32,801 nt of DNA from UBA6120 sp035361955 (GCA_035361955.1 DAOSDC010000015.1:1-32801), one strand, 5' to 3'. Shown: positions 17,282 to 25,655, counted from the first letter of the stretch. Made by a program: numbers and translations. The notes: generated from the sequence alone by a model not told the origin.

Positions 17282-18283
17282 TTATTTATTCCTCCAAGTT
17301 TGCAAATACCAATTAACAAACAATTGCAATCCTTCTTCTAACGATGTTTTTGGGCAAAAGCCTATATAATTACTTATTTTTTCCATTGACGCAAAAGTCT
17401 TATGTACGTCTCCAGGTTTTTTAGATTCATAAATTTTCTTAAACTCGATTTTTTGATTCAGACCAACTGATAAACATTTTTCTAAAATTCTTATAAAATC
17501 CATTAGTTTTACGGGGTTTTGGTTACCGATATTAAACACTTGATATCGAGGTTGGCTGGGTCGGATAGGAATTACTTGCAAAATGCCATCTACAATGTCA
17601 TCAATGTATGTGAAATCGCGCCACAAATCGTTTTCAAAATCTCCAGCATTGTAGATTAATAATGGTTTGTTTTCGAAGAATAAATCGATAAATTTAAAAT
17701 AGGCCATATCTGGGCGACCCCAAGGTCCATAAACTGTAAAAAACCTCAGACCTGTCGAATAGATTCCATATAAATGGCTATATGTGTGTGCCATTAACTC
17801 ATTTGTCTTCTTTGTGGCTGCGTAAAGTGAAATTGGGTTATCAACAAAATCGCTTTCTTCAAATGGAACTTTATCGTTATTGCCATATACTGAACTGCTT
17901 GAAGCATATACTAAATGCTTAACTGGATGGTGCCTAACCATTTCAAGTATGTTATAAAAGCCAATTATGTTCGATGTAATATAAACATCTGGATTCTCAA
18001 TTGAATATCGAACACCCGCTTGAGCGGCTAGATTTACAACATAGTCAAAATTGTGTATTTCGAAAACTTTACTGAGTTCATCTTTATCAGATAGATCAAC
18101 TTTATAAAATATGAATTTTGGATATATATCTAATAACTTTAATCTTTCAATTTTAAGATTCACACCATAATAATCATTCAGATTATCAATTCCAATGACT
18201 TCTTCTCCAGCTTCTAAAAGTTTTTTCGTGAGAAAAAATCCTATAAAACCTGCAGCTCCTGTAATTAAATATTTGTGGCTCAT
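17282..18283 (-). CDS. UDP-glucuronate 4-epimerase-like NAD-dependent epimerase
   Basis: Extended short-chain dehydrogenase/epimerase that interconverts UDP-glucuronic and UDP-galacturonic acid. 333 residues. The NAD-binding GAAGFIG starts at residue 9, the catalytic Y154-x3-K158 is in SLYAATKK, and SSSSVYG supplies the Ser. The subgroup signatures LNDYYGVNLKIERL and GLRFFTVYGPWGRPDMA match the CapI/LspL-type GlcA epimerases rather than GalE. AAAGGGA lies 8 bases before the ATG. It starts 4 bases after the UDP-glucose dehydrogenase gene, whose product is its predicted substrate, a strong functional pairing. Confidence 0.9.
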   Translation of the reverse strand: MSHKYLITGAAGFIGFFLTKKLLEAGEEVIGIDNLNDYYGVNLKIERLKLLDIYPKFIFYKVDLSDKDELSKVFEIHNFDYVVNLAAQAGVRYSIENPDVYITSNIIGFYNILEMVRHHPVKHLVYASSSSVYGNNDKVPFEESDFVDNPISLYAATKKTNELMAHTYSHLYGIYSTGLRFFTVYGPWGRPDMAYFKFIDLFFENKPLLIYNAGDFENDLWRDFTYIDDIVDGILQVIPIRPSQPRYQVFNIGNQNPVKLMDFIRILEKCLSVGLNQKIEFKKIYESKKPGDVHKTFASMEKISNYIGFCPKTSLEEGLQLFVNWYLQTWRNK

Positions 18284-18287
18284 GACA

Positions 18288-19454
18288 TCAATCCCTTTGA
18301 AACAAATCTCTTGTATATATTTTGTCTTTTACATCGCATAATTCATCGTTATATCTATTAGTCACAATAATATCGGCAGTGCTTTTAAATAATTGAATGT
18401 CTTGATACACTTTTGACCCAAAAAATGCTGAGTCGTTTAATGCTGGTTCATATACGATCACTTCAATCCCTTTGGCTTTAATTCGCTTCATAATACCTTG
18501 GATTGACGAGGCCCGAAAGTTATCTGAGTTGTTCTTCATCACCAGTCGATAAACTCCAACGATTTTGGGCTTTTTCATAATAATCATATCGGCAATGTGA
18601 TCTTTTCTTGTGCGATTAGCTTCAACGATGGCGGAAATGAGATTTTGAGGGATGTCCTTATAGTTCGCCAGCAACTGTTTGGTATCTTTAGGAAGGCAAT
18701 ATCCACCATACCCAAACGATGGGTTATTGTAATGATTTCCAATTCTTGGATCTAACCCGACACCTTCAATGATTTCTTTAGTATTTAATCCGCGTATCTC
18801 GGCGTAAGTGTCGAGTTCATTAAAAAAAGCGACTCGCAAGGCCAAGTATGTATTAGAAAATAACTTTATCGCTTCTGCCTCAGTTGATCCCGTAAAGAGA
18901 ACAGGGACATTCTCTTTCAAGGATGCTTCCTTCAATAATCCGGCGAATATTTTAGCATCTTGGCTGTGTGCACCAACGACAATCCTAGAAGGGTAAAGGT
19001 TATCATATAGCGCTTTTCCTTCTCTTAAAAATTCTGGAGAGAAAATAATTTTTGTTTTTTCGAATTGCTTTTGCTTCTCGAAAGTATAACCAACCGGAAT
19101 AGTAGATTTAATAATAATGGTCGCTCTAGGCGCCAATTTAGAAGCATCAAGAATCACTTGATCAACGCTAGTTGTATCAAAATAATTCATCATGGAATCG
19201 TAATTCGTTGGAGTGGCCACAATAACAAAATTTGCATCTTTATAAGCATATGACTTATCCAACGTGGCAGTTAGATTAAGGTTTCCGTTGCTTAGATATT
19301 CTTGAATCTCTTTATCATTAATTGGCGATTCTTTTCGATTAATCTTGTTGACCTTGTCCGTAATGATATCAAGAGCCACAACTTCATGTTTTTGGCTCAG
19401 CAACACTGCGACTGATAGACCGACGTAACCCGTTCCGATAACTGCAATTTTCAT
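18288..19454 (-). CDS. ugd: UDP-glucose 6-dehydrogenase
   Basis: NAD-dependent four-electron oxidation of UDP-glucose to UDP-glucuronate. The 388-residue length is typical of the short bacterial form. Motifs are MKIAVIGTGYVGLS for NAD, IKSTIPVGYT, FSPEFLREGKALYD for substrate, and the catalytic Cys253 in FGYGGYCLPKDTKQL. The C-terminal UDP-binding domain shows VGVYRLVMKNNSDNFRASS. An AGAGGTGG site five bases before the ATG is among the strongest in the cluster. As the first biosynthetic gene after the regulator, it supplies uronic acid for the polymer and substrate for the adjacent epimerase. Confidence 0.96.
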   Translation of the reverse strand: MKIAVIGTGYVGLSVAVLLSQKHEVVALDIITDKVNKINRKESPINDKEIQEYLSNGNLNLTATLDKSYAYKDANFVIVATPTNYDSMMNYFDTTSVDQVILDASKLAPRATIIIKSTIPVGYTFEKQKQFEKTKIIFSPEFLREGKALYDNLYPSRIVVGAHSQDAKIFAGLLKEASLKENVPVLFTGSTEAEAIKLFSNTYLALRVAFFNELDTYAEIRGLNTKEIIEGVGLDPRIGNHYNNPSFGYGGYCLPKDTKQLLANYKDIPQNLISAIVEANRTRKDHIADMIIMKKPKIVGVYRLVMKNNSDNFRASSIQGIMKRIKAKGIEVIVYEPALNDSAFFGSKVYQDIQLFKSTADIIVTNRYNDELCDVKDKIYTRDLFQRD

Positions 19455-19469
19455 TATTCCACCTCTTTT

Positions 19470-20078
19470 TTAGAAAAATTCGACGATTTTGCTAATTGGA
19501 ATGCCATCCTGAAGTAATTTTTCACGCATTCTATCGTGATGGGTGTAACTGGCTATCAAAATGCCATCATAATCCTGTTCCTCTACTTGATTTCTACTAA
19601 TGACTTTGTGCCCAAAAAATTTTATCGATTTTGAATCATCATCGATTATGCCTACCACTATTATCTCGTCATATCTTTTTTGTAATACCGACAAAAGTAT
19701 AACCGACACCTCACCTGCTCCATAAATATAGAGACGTTTATAACTATTCTTAACTAAAGTATCGATAAAACGTTCAATGTACTCTTTCCCTGCTTGGTAA
19801 AGAAGTTGAACATGCTTTAGATATCCAATGTTTAAAACTTTCTTTTGATTAATACCCTCAGATGTTATCCTATAAACCACTTTTTTTGAGTTTATTATGT
19901 CCTTAGTTAATAATTCTTCTTCTTCAAAATTTGTTAGTAGTTTATTAACCAAGGCAACTGATATATCTAATTCTCTTGCAATCTCTCTTTGCGTAATAGA
20001 AATATTTTTTTCAATTAAATCAAGAAGTAAATACTTCTTTAATAACAGCGTGGGTTTGAAAAAGTAATCTTGTTTCAT
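19470..20078 (-). CDS. Winged-helix regulator fused to a Rossmann-like nucleotide-sugar domain
   Basis: Predicted transcription regulator of the polysaccharide cluster, 202 residues from the ATG at 20078. Residues 11-75 form a winged helix-turn-helix (ITQREIARELDISVALVNKLL as the helix-turn-helix, VVYRITSEG as the wing). Residues 113-202 resemble the N-terminal Rossmann-like domain of FlaA1/PglF/CapD proteins: KRLYIYGAGEVSVILLSVL with the GAGE loop, VVGIIDDDSKSIKFFGHKVI and GILIASYTHHDRMREKLL. The dehydratase domain is absent, so it looks like a ligand-sensing module rather than an enzyme. A GTG at 20087 is an alternative start, but ATG 20078 places the perfect palindrome at 20080-20098 just upstream. 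It is the first gene of the cluster. Ligand and targets are unknown. Confidence 0.75.
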   Translation of the reverse strand: MKQDYFFKPTLLLKKYLLLDLIEKNISITQREIARELDISVALVNKLLTNFEEEELLTKDIINSKKVVYRITSEGINQKKVLNIGYLKHVQLLYQAGKEYIERFIDTLVKNSYKRLYIYGAGEVSVILLSVLQKRYDEIIVVGIIDDDSKSIKFFGHKVISRNQVEEQDYDGILIASYTHHDRMREKLLQDGIPISKIVEFF

Positions 20079-20079
20079 G

Positions 20080-20098
20080 TTGTTCACTTATTGAACAA
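20080..20098. promoter_or_regulatory. Perfect 7-bp inverted repeat, candidate operator of the cluster regulator
   Basis: TTGTTCA-N5-TGAACAA lies two bases before the ATG of the winged-helix regulator at the head of the polysaccharide cluster. Size and spacing suit a dimeric winged-helix protein, so autoregulation is plausible. It could also form a weak RNA hairpin over the ribosome binding region. I could not place a convincing -35/-10 pair between it and the terminator at 20121-20148. Confidence 0.5.
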
Positions 20099-20120
20099 TA
20101 TCATTGTCATACTTACGCAA

Positions 20121-20148
20121 TAAAAAAGCAAGTGAAATCGTCACTTGC
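20121..20148 (-). terminator. Intrinsic terminator after the Asp23-like gene
   Basis: On the minus strand a perfect 8-bp stem GCAAGTGA / TCACTTGC with a 5-base loop is followed directly by TTTTTTA. It lies 24 bases after the stop of the Asp23-family gene and before the regulator, so it insulates the housekeeping block from the polysaccharide cluster. Confidence 0.85.
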
Positions 20149-20172
20149 TCGTAGTTTTTGCTTTCTATACGA

Positions 20173-20508
20173 TTAAATGATATTTGCAACCTTAATATCA
20201 ATCTTGAATGGCACTAGTTCTGTCATCGTAGATAGAGCAGTTGCCACTTCTTCTTGTATAGCAAGGCATATTTGATTGATATTAGCAGTCTTAGATATAT
20301 TCACAGATACCTTCACATTAACTAGTCCCTTGCTAATTTCGACTTGAATCGGTTTTTGTAATAAAAATATTAATGATTTGCTTTGATGACTGACACTGGC
20401 GCCTTTAACTTTATTTGTCGCAGTTTCAGCAATCTGATAAAACACATGGTTAGATATACCCATTCTGCCAAGATTGGAATAGTTATCGATGTATACGTAT
20501 TGCGCCAT
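20173..20508 (-). CDS. Asp23/Gls24 family protein (YqhY/YloU-like)
   Basis: Small Asp23-family protein (DUF322), 111 residues, somewhat shorter than Bacillus YqhY (about 135). Features are the N-terminal MGISNHVFYQIAETATNKVKGASV, the central beta strand NVKVSVNISKTANINQICLAIQEEVATALS, where a small domain packs two helices on a sheet, and the final FKIDIKVANII. No signal peptide or membrane segment is present, so it is cytoplasmic or peripheral. AAAGGAA lies 7 bases before the ATG. It follows tkt by 67 bases, across a hairpin, and ends at its own terminator. By comparison with Bacillus (accC-yqhY-nusB) it would be expected next to nusB. Family function is poorly defined; links to envelope or lipid homeostasis are reported for relatives. 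Confidence 0.82.
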   Translation of the reverse strand: MAQYVYIDNYSNLGRMGISNHVFYQIAETATNKVKGASVSHQSKSLIFLLQKPIQVEISKGLVNVKVSVNISKTANINQICLAIQEEVATALSTMTELVPFKIDIKVANII

Positions 20509-20553
20509 AAGGGAGTTCCTTTCTTGTCTAGATGATATTTTACACTATTATCG

Positions 20554-20575
20554 CCATCTAATACTAATTAGATGG
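20554..20575 (-). other. Perfect 9-bp hairpin abutting the tkt stop codon
   Basis: CCATCTAAT and ATTAGATGG flank a 4-base loop immediately after the transketolase stop. No run of T follows on the minus strand, so it is not a standard intrinsic terminator. It could act as a 3'-end stabiliser, a weak attenuator or a protein-binding site upstream of the Asp23-like gene. Confidence 0.55.
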
Positions 20576-22549
20576 TTATTGAACTTTCAGTATTGATAGT
20601 GCCTTTTCAACTACCGAATCGGTCGTAAAGCCAAAATGTTTCATGGTTTCACCACCTGGTCCACTGATGCCAAATGTGTCGATACCAATATTATGGGCCG
20701 CGTATTTGCTCCAGCCCATTGTTGTTAAGGCTTCAATCGATAACACCTTGTTACGATCCTTACCTAGTATCTTCTTTTGGTATGCGCTGGTTTGCTCTTC
20801 AAACATCAGCCAACTAGGCATTGATACAACACGGACATCATAGCCTTGCTCAATAAGTTTTGATTTGGTTGAAATCGCTAGTGATACTTCGCTTCCGGTG
20901 GCCAGTAGAATCAGATCTGGTTCTTTCGTAGTGCTGTCACTGACGATATAGGCGCCTTTTCTAACCTTGTCGGCATTAGTGTTTTCTAGTAGTGGTAAGT
21001 TTTGTCTTGAAAGGATAATTCCAGTTGGTGTTCTCGTTGAAGTTAGCGCCACTTTAAACGCACCCCAGGTTTCATTGGCATCCGCTGGTCTAATCACATT
21101 CATATTGGGAATGCTTCGTAGCATCGCTAACTGATCGATGGGCTGATGCGTGGGACCATCTTCGCCTAAAGCAACTGAATCGTGACTGAATAGATAAATG
21201 CTTTGAATATGCGAAAGGGCACTTAAACGAACGGCCGCTTTCATGTAGTCGGAGAATATGAGGAATGATCCGACATATGTTTTTAGACCACCATGAAGTA
21301 GCATCCCATTTTGAATACTTGCCATAGCAAATTCACGAATGCCAAAGTTGATGTTTCTTCCATGTGGCGTCATTGGCATACAATCTACCGCGCCCTTAAC
21401 ACCGGTCATAACACTTTTAGCAACATCAGCGCTTCCCCCAATTAGGTTAGGAATCGCATCGTGAAGTTTTTCAAGAATCTGTAACGAGGTGTTGCGCGTC
21501 GCGTCTTTATAACCTTCGGGGAATGTTACATTGACTGAGTCAAGGATGTCATCTAATTGACCTGATAAGGCGACATCGTATTTAGCCACTTCATCGGGAT
21601 AAGACTCTTTCATCGCTCGGTACTGCCGTTTATAACGGTTATATGCTGATTTTCCTCGTCTCGCAAATGTATCCTTTAAGTTTTGATACACTTCATTAGG
21701 AATCACGAATTGAGGATAATCATACCCGAATTTGGCTTTGGCTAACGCGCCGTCTTCTTCTCCTAGGGGCGCACCGTGGACTTTGCTTGTTCCAGCGTTT
21801 TTAGAACCATAACCAATCACCGTTTTCATGATGATTAATGTTGGTTTATCAATTGAGCGTTTTGCTTTCTTAATTGCCCGGTTGATGTCTTTGAGGTCAT
21901 TACCATCATTGACATGGAGCACCGACCAACCTGAAGCGATAAAGCGTAGGGCGACATCTTCGGAAAACGACATCGATAATGGTCCATCAAGCGTCGTATC
22001 GTTACTATCGTAAATCATGATTAATTTATTGAGTTTTTGATGACCAGCGAATGAGATCGCTTCTTGAGAGATTCCTTCTTGAAGACATCCATCACCGTGT
22101 AGTACATACGTATAGTGATCGATCAGATTAAGTTTAGGGAACAGGGCGTTAAGCGTGCGTTCCGCTAGTGCCATACCCACGGCTTGAGCAATACCTTGAC
22201 CTAAGGGTCCTGTTGTGGCATCGATACCGGGAGTATGTCCCACTTCCGGATGTCCTGGAGTTTTGCTGTTGAACTGGCGGAATAGTTTTAGGTCTTCCAT
22301 GCTGACGTCATAACCCGCCATGTGTAGCATTGTATAAATTAGCATGCTAGCGTGACCCGCGGATAATACAAAGCGGTCGCGATTGATCCAATCAGGATGG
22401 CGTGGATCGCTATTTAGGTGTTTGCTAAAAAGAGTATATAGAGCTGGCGCACTACCAAGTGGCATGCCTGGATGGCCGCTTTTGGCTTTGTTCGTGCCAT
22501 CGATGACGATGGAACGTAATGCGGCAATGCTTAATTGTTGAATATCCAT
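20576..22549 (-). CDS. tkt: Transketolase
   Basis: Thiamine-diphosphate enzyme of the non-oxidative pentose phosphate pathway, moving two-carbon units between sugar phosphates. 657 residues, full length. Motifs are His26 in SGHPGMPLG, GHTPGIDATTGPLGQG, the diphosphate-binding GDG at 152-154 (YVLHGDGCLQEG), the DSNDTTLDGP metal stretch, GIREFAMASIQNGM with the catalytic Glu, and HDSVALGEDGPTHQPID. Its ATG overlaps the aspS stop by one base (TAATG), so translation is coupled. Placement behind rel-hisS-aspS is not the Bacillus order and appears lineage-specific. A hairpin without a T-tract follows the stop. Confidence 0.97.
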   Translation of the reverse strand: MDIQQLSIAALRSIVIDGTNKAKSGHPGMPLGSAPALYTLFSKHLNSDPRHPDWINRDRFVLSAGHASMLIYTMLHMAGYDVSMEDLKLFRQFNSKTPGHPEVGHTPGIDATTGPLGQGIAQAVGMALAERTLNALFPKLNLIDHYTYVLHGDGCLQEGISQEAISFAGHQKLNKLIMIYDSNDTTLDGPLSMSFSEDVALRFIASGWSVLHVNDGNDLKDINRAIKKAKRSIDKPTLIIMKTVIGYGSKNAGTSKVHGAPLGEEDGALAKAKFGYDYPQFVIPNEVYQNLKDTFARRGKSAYNRYKRQYRAMKESYPDEVAKYDVALSGQLDDILDSVNVTFPEGYKDATRNTSLQILEKLHDAIPNLIGGSADVAKSVMTGVKGAVDCMPMTPHGRNINFGIREFAMASIQNGMLLHGGLKTYVGSFLIFSDYMKAAVRLSALSHIQSIYLFSHDSVALGEDGPTHQPIDQLAMLRSIPNMNVIRPADANETWGAFKVALTSTRTPTGIILSRQNLPLLENTNADKVRKGAYIVSDSTTKEPDLILLATGSEVSLAISTKSKLIEQGYDVRVVSMPSWLMFEEQTSAYQKKILGKDRNKVLSIEALTTMGWSKYAAHNIGIDTFGISGPGGETMKHFGFTTDSVVEKALSILKVQ

Positions 22550-24282
22550 TATTTGTTCTCCTTCTTAATAACGATGCCTAGTTCATCTAATTGCGATTCA
22601 TCGACCGGTGCCGGCGTCTTTTCAAGTGGCCCAATCGCGCTTAAGTTTTTCGGGAAGGCAATCACGTCGCGGATGTTATCGGTCTTGGTAACGATCATCG
22701 TGAGACGGTCAAGCCCAAAGGCGATGCCTCCATGAGGGGGTGTCCCATAGTTAAATGCTTCAATAAACCAGCCGAACTTGCGCTTAATATCTTCTTCGGA
22801 CATCCCTAATAATTCAAAGATTTTTTGTTGTAACGATTTATCGTAAATACGCATTGAACCACCGCCAGCTTCATAGCCGTTAATGACGATGTCATAAGCC
22901 GCTGAACGCACTTTTAATGGTTCGCTATCAAGAAGGGGGATATCCTCCGCGAGAGGCCTCGTAAACGGGTGGTGCGAGCTTGATAGGCCGCCATTATCTG
23001 ACTTTTCGAATAGCGGGAACTCAGTCACCCAAAACATCGATGTTTTGCCTTCATCAATCAACTTAAACTGCTTCGCTAATAAATTGCGAAGAGCGCCCAT
23101 CCCGAAATGGAATGTTTTGAATTCATCGCCACTAGTGAGGACTAAGGCATCGTTTTCAGTTAACTTGTATTCACTTATGATATCTTTCATCAACTGCTCA
23201 TCAAGATACTTGGTGAATGATCCTGATAATACACCTTCACTCACTTTCAGCACGATTGCCGGTTTTAATCCAAACTTTCTAAGTTCAAGATTAAGTTCAT
23301 CAATGAGTTTTCTCGATAATGAAGCACCATGATTTTTTAAGATGATGCCTTTAATGTATTTGGCATCCATGAATCCTTCAAAAGATGATTTGCTCAATAA
23401 TGGTTTAACATCCACCAGTGGCAAATCAAACCTTAAATCAGGACGATCCGATCCATAGTTAGTTACAACATGTTCATATGTGTATTTAGCTAATGGCAAT
23501 TGAATCTCTTCTTTAACTATTTGTGACCATATTTTAACCAGTACCGGCTCCATTAGTGACAAGAACTCGTCTTGTTCGATGAAACTGGCTTCGATATCGA
23601 TTTGGGTGAAGTCGGGTTGCCGGTCGGCGCGCAAATCTTCATCGCGGAAACATCGGGCGACTTGGTAATACCGTTCCATGCCCCCGATCATCAGTAGTTG
23701 TTTATATATTTGCGGAGATTGTGGTAACGCATAAAAACTTCCATGCTGTAAGCGAGAAGGCACCAAATAGTCACGGGCACCTCCGGGAGTTGATAACGTC
23801 AATATCGGGGTTTCCACTTCGATAAACCCTTGGTCATCTAAATACTCGTGGAATAGCTTGACAATCTTGGACCGAGCAATGAGTTTTTCTTGCATGATGG
23901 GACGGCGGATATCCAAATAGCGATACTTTAACCTTGTTTCTTCCAAAGCATCGGTTTGATTATCGATGATCATCGGTGTGGTCTGGGCACTGCTGATGAC
24001 TTTAAGATCAGAAACGATGATTTCAATTGATCCGGTTTTAAGATTGGGGTTAGGGACGTCTTTTTTAGAGACGATACCAGTTACATGAATCACATATTCA
24101 TTACGGATGTCGGGAACGCTCGAGGGATCTTTGACGAGTAACTGTACGATGCCGGTGCGGTCTCTTAAGTCGATGAATAGCAAGGAGCCAAGATTGCGTT
24201 TTTTGGCAACCCAACCAAACAAACTGACGGATTGGCCAACATCGTTAATGGTCAATAAGCCATTATAATGGGTTCGTTTCAT
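22549..24282 (-). CDS. aspS: Aspartate-tRNA ligase
   Basis: Class II aminoacyl-tRNA synthetase charging tRNA(Asp), possibly also tRNA(Asn); 577 residues, bacterial type. The N-terminal OB anticodon-binding domain (about 1-105) shows VSLFGWVAKKRNLGSLLFIDLRDRTG. The catalytic core has FIEVETPILTLSTPGGARDYLVPSR, motif 2 FRDEDLRADRQPDFTQIDIE and motif 3 GIAFGLDRLTMIV near the end, with the bacterial GAD insertion between. The ATG lies 2 bases after the hisS stop. Whether it is discriminating cannot be judged without knowing if gatCAB is present. Order rel-hisS-aspS matches Bacillus. Confidence 0.97.
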   Translation of the reverse strand: MKRTHYNGLLTINDVGQSVSLFGWVAKKRNLGSLLFIDLRDRTGIVQLLVKDPSSVPDIRNEYVIHVTGIVSKKDVPNPNLKTGSIEIIVSDLKVISSAQTTPMIIDNQTDALEETRLKYRYLDIRRPIMQEKLIARSKIVKLFHEYLDDQGFIEVETPILTLSTPGGARDYLVPSRLQHGSFYALPQSPQIYKQLLMIGGMERYYQVARCFRDEDLRADRQPDFTQIDIEASFIEQDEFLSLMEPVLVKIWSQIVKEEIQLPLAKYTYEHVVTNYGSDRPDLRFDLPLVDVKPLLSKSSFEGFMDAKYIKGIILKNHGASLSRKLIDELNLELRKFGLKPAIVLKVSEGVLSGSFTKYLDEQLMKDIISEYKLTENDALVLTSGDEFKTFHFGMGALRNLLAKQFKLIDEGKTSMFWVTEFPLFEKSDNGGLSSSHHPFTRPLAEDIPLLDSEPLKVRSAAYDIVINGYEAGGGSMRIYDKSLQQKIFELLGMSEEDIKRKFGWFIEAFNYGTPPHGGIAFGLDRLTMIVTKTDNIRDVIAFPKNLSAIGPLEKTPAPVDESQLDELGIVIKKENK

Positions 24283-24284
24283 AC

Positions 24285-25640
24285 TTATTCATGCTCCTTA
24301 CAATGACACTCATGTCCTTCACCTTCACAATCACCGTCGCAATCACAGTCATGGTCATGATGGTGGTGATGTTGATACTTGGCTTGGAAATAGGAGATTA
24401 ACTGCTTCAGCGGGACATCTTCTTGCGTCTCGGTCTCAAGATTTTTAACTTTGACTGATTCTGTTTTGAATTCCGCTTCGCCAACGAATAATCCGTATTT
24501 AGCACCAAGACGCGTCGCTTTCTTGATTTGTGATTTAACGCTTTTAGCATCATACGATAAATCGGTTCTTAATCCGGCGCTTCGTAATAACGTGGCCACG
24601 GCATAAGCGTAGTCGACTTGTTCTTGCCCTAATGGCATTACATACGCATCAATCATTTTCGATAAATCGGGGGCCATCTTCAATTCTTCGATGATGGCGA
24701 CGATTCGTTCAAGGCCAAACGCAAAGCCAACGCCAGGTAAAGCCGCCCCCCCTAGTTCTTGGAGTAAGTTATCATAGTGGCCGCCGGCGCCTAGTGCGCC
24801 ATAGCCAGAACCGACTTCATCACTGAGGTGGTATTCAAATACGACGTGGCTATAATAGTCAAGACCGCGTACTAGACCATCATCAATCACATAGGGAATA
24901 GTGTATTGATCGAGCATGGCTTTAACTTTATCAAAATATTGTTTGGCATCACTTGATAAGTATTCGCTCATCTTTGGAGCGCCTTTAGCGAGTGCTTGAT
25001 CAGCGGGTACCTTACAATCAAGTATACGCAGCGGATTAATATTGAGCCGATCTTTACAGTCAGCACACATACCTTCAATCTTTGGTTCAAAGAAAGCTTT
25101 TAAGGCGTCGCGGTAGGCATCTCTACTTTTAGTGTCACCCAAACTATTGATTTTAACCACTAAGTGTTCGAATCCAAGCGCTTGGAGGGCATATGCCCCT
25201 AGCATGATCGCTTCAACATCATTGATTGGAGAAGTGACGCCAACGGTTTCCACGCCGAATTGATGGAACTGCCTAAATCTTCCGAGTTGGGGCCGTTCAT
25301 AGCGAAACGCCGGACCTGCGTAATATAGCTTGATGGGTAGATCTGCTGTTTTATCAAGTTTGGCATTGACGATGGCTCGCATCGCTCCCGCGGTCATCTC
25401 TGGTCGTAGCGTAATCGAACGATTGCCTTTATCGAGGAATGTATACATCTCTTTTCTGACGATGTCGGAGCTATCGCCGACACTACGGGTAAATAATTCG
25501 GTATGTTCAAATATGGGCGTGCGCACGGGCGCGTATCCATATAATGTTGCCAGTTGCTTGAAAAGTCCTTCGACTTCTTCAAATAACTGACTCGTGGTCC
25601 CGATAATGTCATGGGTTCCTTTGGGTGCTTGGTAGTTCAT
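24285..25640 (-). CDS. hisS: Histidine-tRNA ligase with a His/Cys/Asp-rich C-terminal tail
   Basis: Class II synthetase charging tRNA(His), 451 residues against about 425 for the family. The core is ordinary: NYQAPKGTHDI at the N-terminus, TPIFEHTELFTRSVGDSSDIV, TLRPEMTAGAMRAIV, FRYERPQLGRFRQFHQFGVE (motif 2), the usual CADCKDRLNINPLRILDCK insertion, GLVRGLDYYSHVVFEY and FAFGLERI (motif 3). The anticodon-binding domain ends near residue 420. From 424 to 451 there is an appended tail of 28 residues with 9 His, 5 Cys, 5 Asp and 5 Glu, beginning with five His. Such composition suggests metal binding. I confirmed the tail by direct reading at 24285-24368. It lies 15 bases after rel and 2 bases before aspS. 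Confidence 0.97.
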   Translation of the reverse strand: MNYQAPKGTHDIIGTTSQLFEEVEGLFKQLATLYGYAPVRTPIFEHTELFTRSVGDSSDIVRKEMYTFLDKGNRSITLRPEMTAGAMRAIVNAKLDKTADLPIKLYYAGPAFRYERPQLGRFRQFHQFGVETVGVTSPINDVEAIMLGAYALQALGFEHLVVKINSLGDTKSRDAYRDALKAFFEPKIEGMCADCKDRLNINPLRILDCKVPADQALAKGAPKMSEYLSSDAKQYFDKVKAMLDQYTIPYVIDDGLVRGLDYYSHVVFEYHLSDEVGSGYGALGAGGHYDNLLQELGGAALPGVGFAFGLERIVAIIEELKMAPDLSKMIDAYVMPLGQEQVDYAYAVATLLRSAGLRTDLSYDAKSVKSQIKKATRLGAKYGLFVGEAEFKTESVKVKNLETETQEDVPLKQLISYFQAKYQHHHHHDHDCDCDGDCEGEGHECHCKEHE

Positions 25641-25655
25641 AGTGCGCTCCTATCA

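Larger units (their letters stand above)
6041..20087 (-). other. Polysaccharide biosynthesis cluster (Wzx/Wzy type) between asp23-like gene and nusB
   Basis: Thirteen same-strand genes with short gaps or overlaps form a complete Wzx/Wzy pathway: regulator, UDP-GlcA and UDP-GalA supply, amino-sugar formation and acetylation, initiating transferase, three glycosyltransferases, polymerase, an opine/ATP-grasp decoration pair and flippase. No tyrosine kinase, chain-length regulator or LytR-type ligase is present. GC content is visibly lower than in the flanking housekeeping genes. The cluster separates genes that are adjacent in Bacillus (yqhY and nusB). I found no transposase, integrase or flanking direct repeats. 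Confidence 0.8.

Noticed and set aside
24282..25655. Possible T-box or other leader controlling hisS or aspS
   Set aside because: The intergenic spaces are only 15 and 2 bases, so there is no room for a leader; control would have to act upstream of rel.
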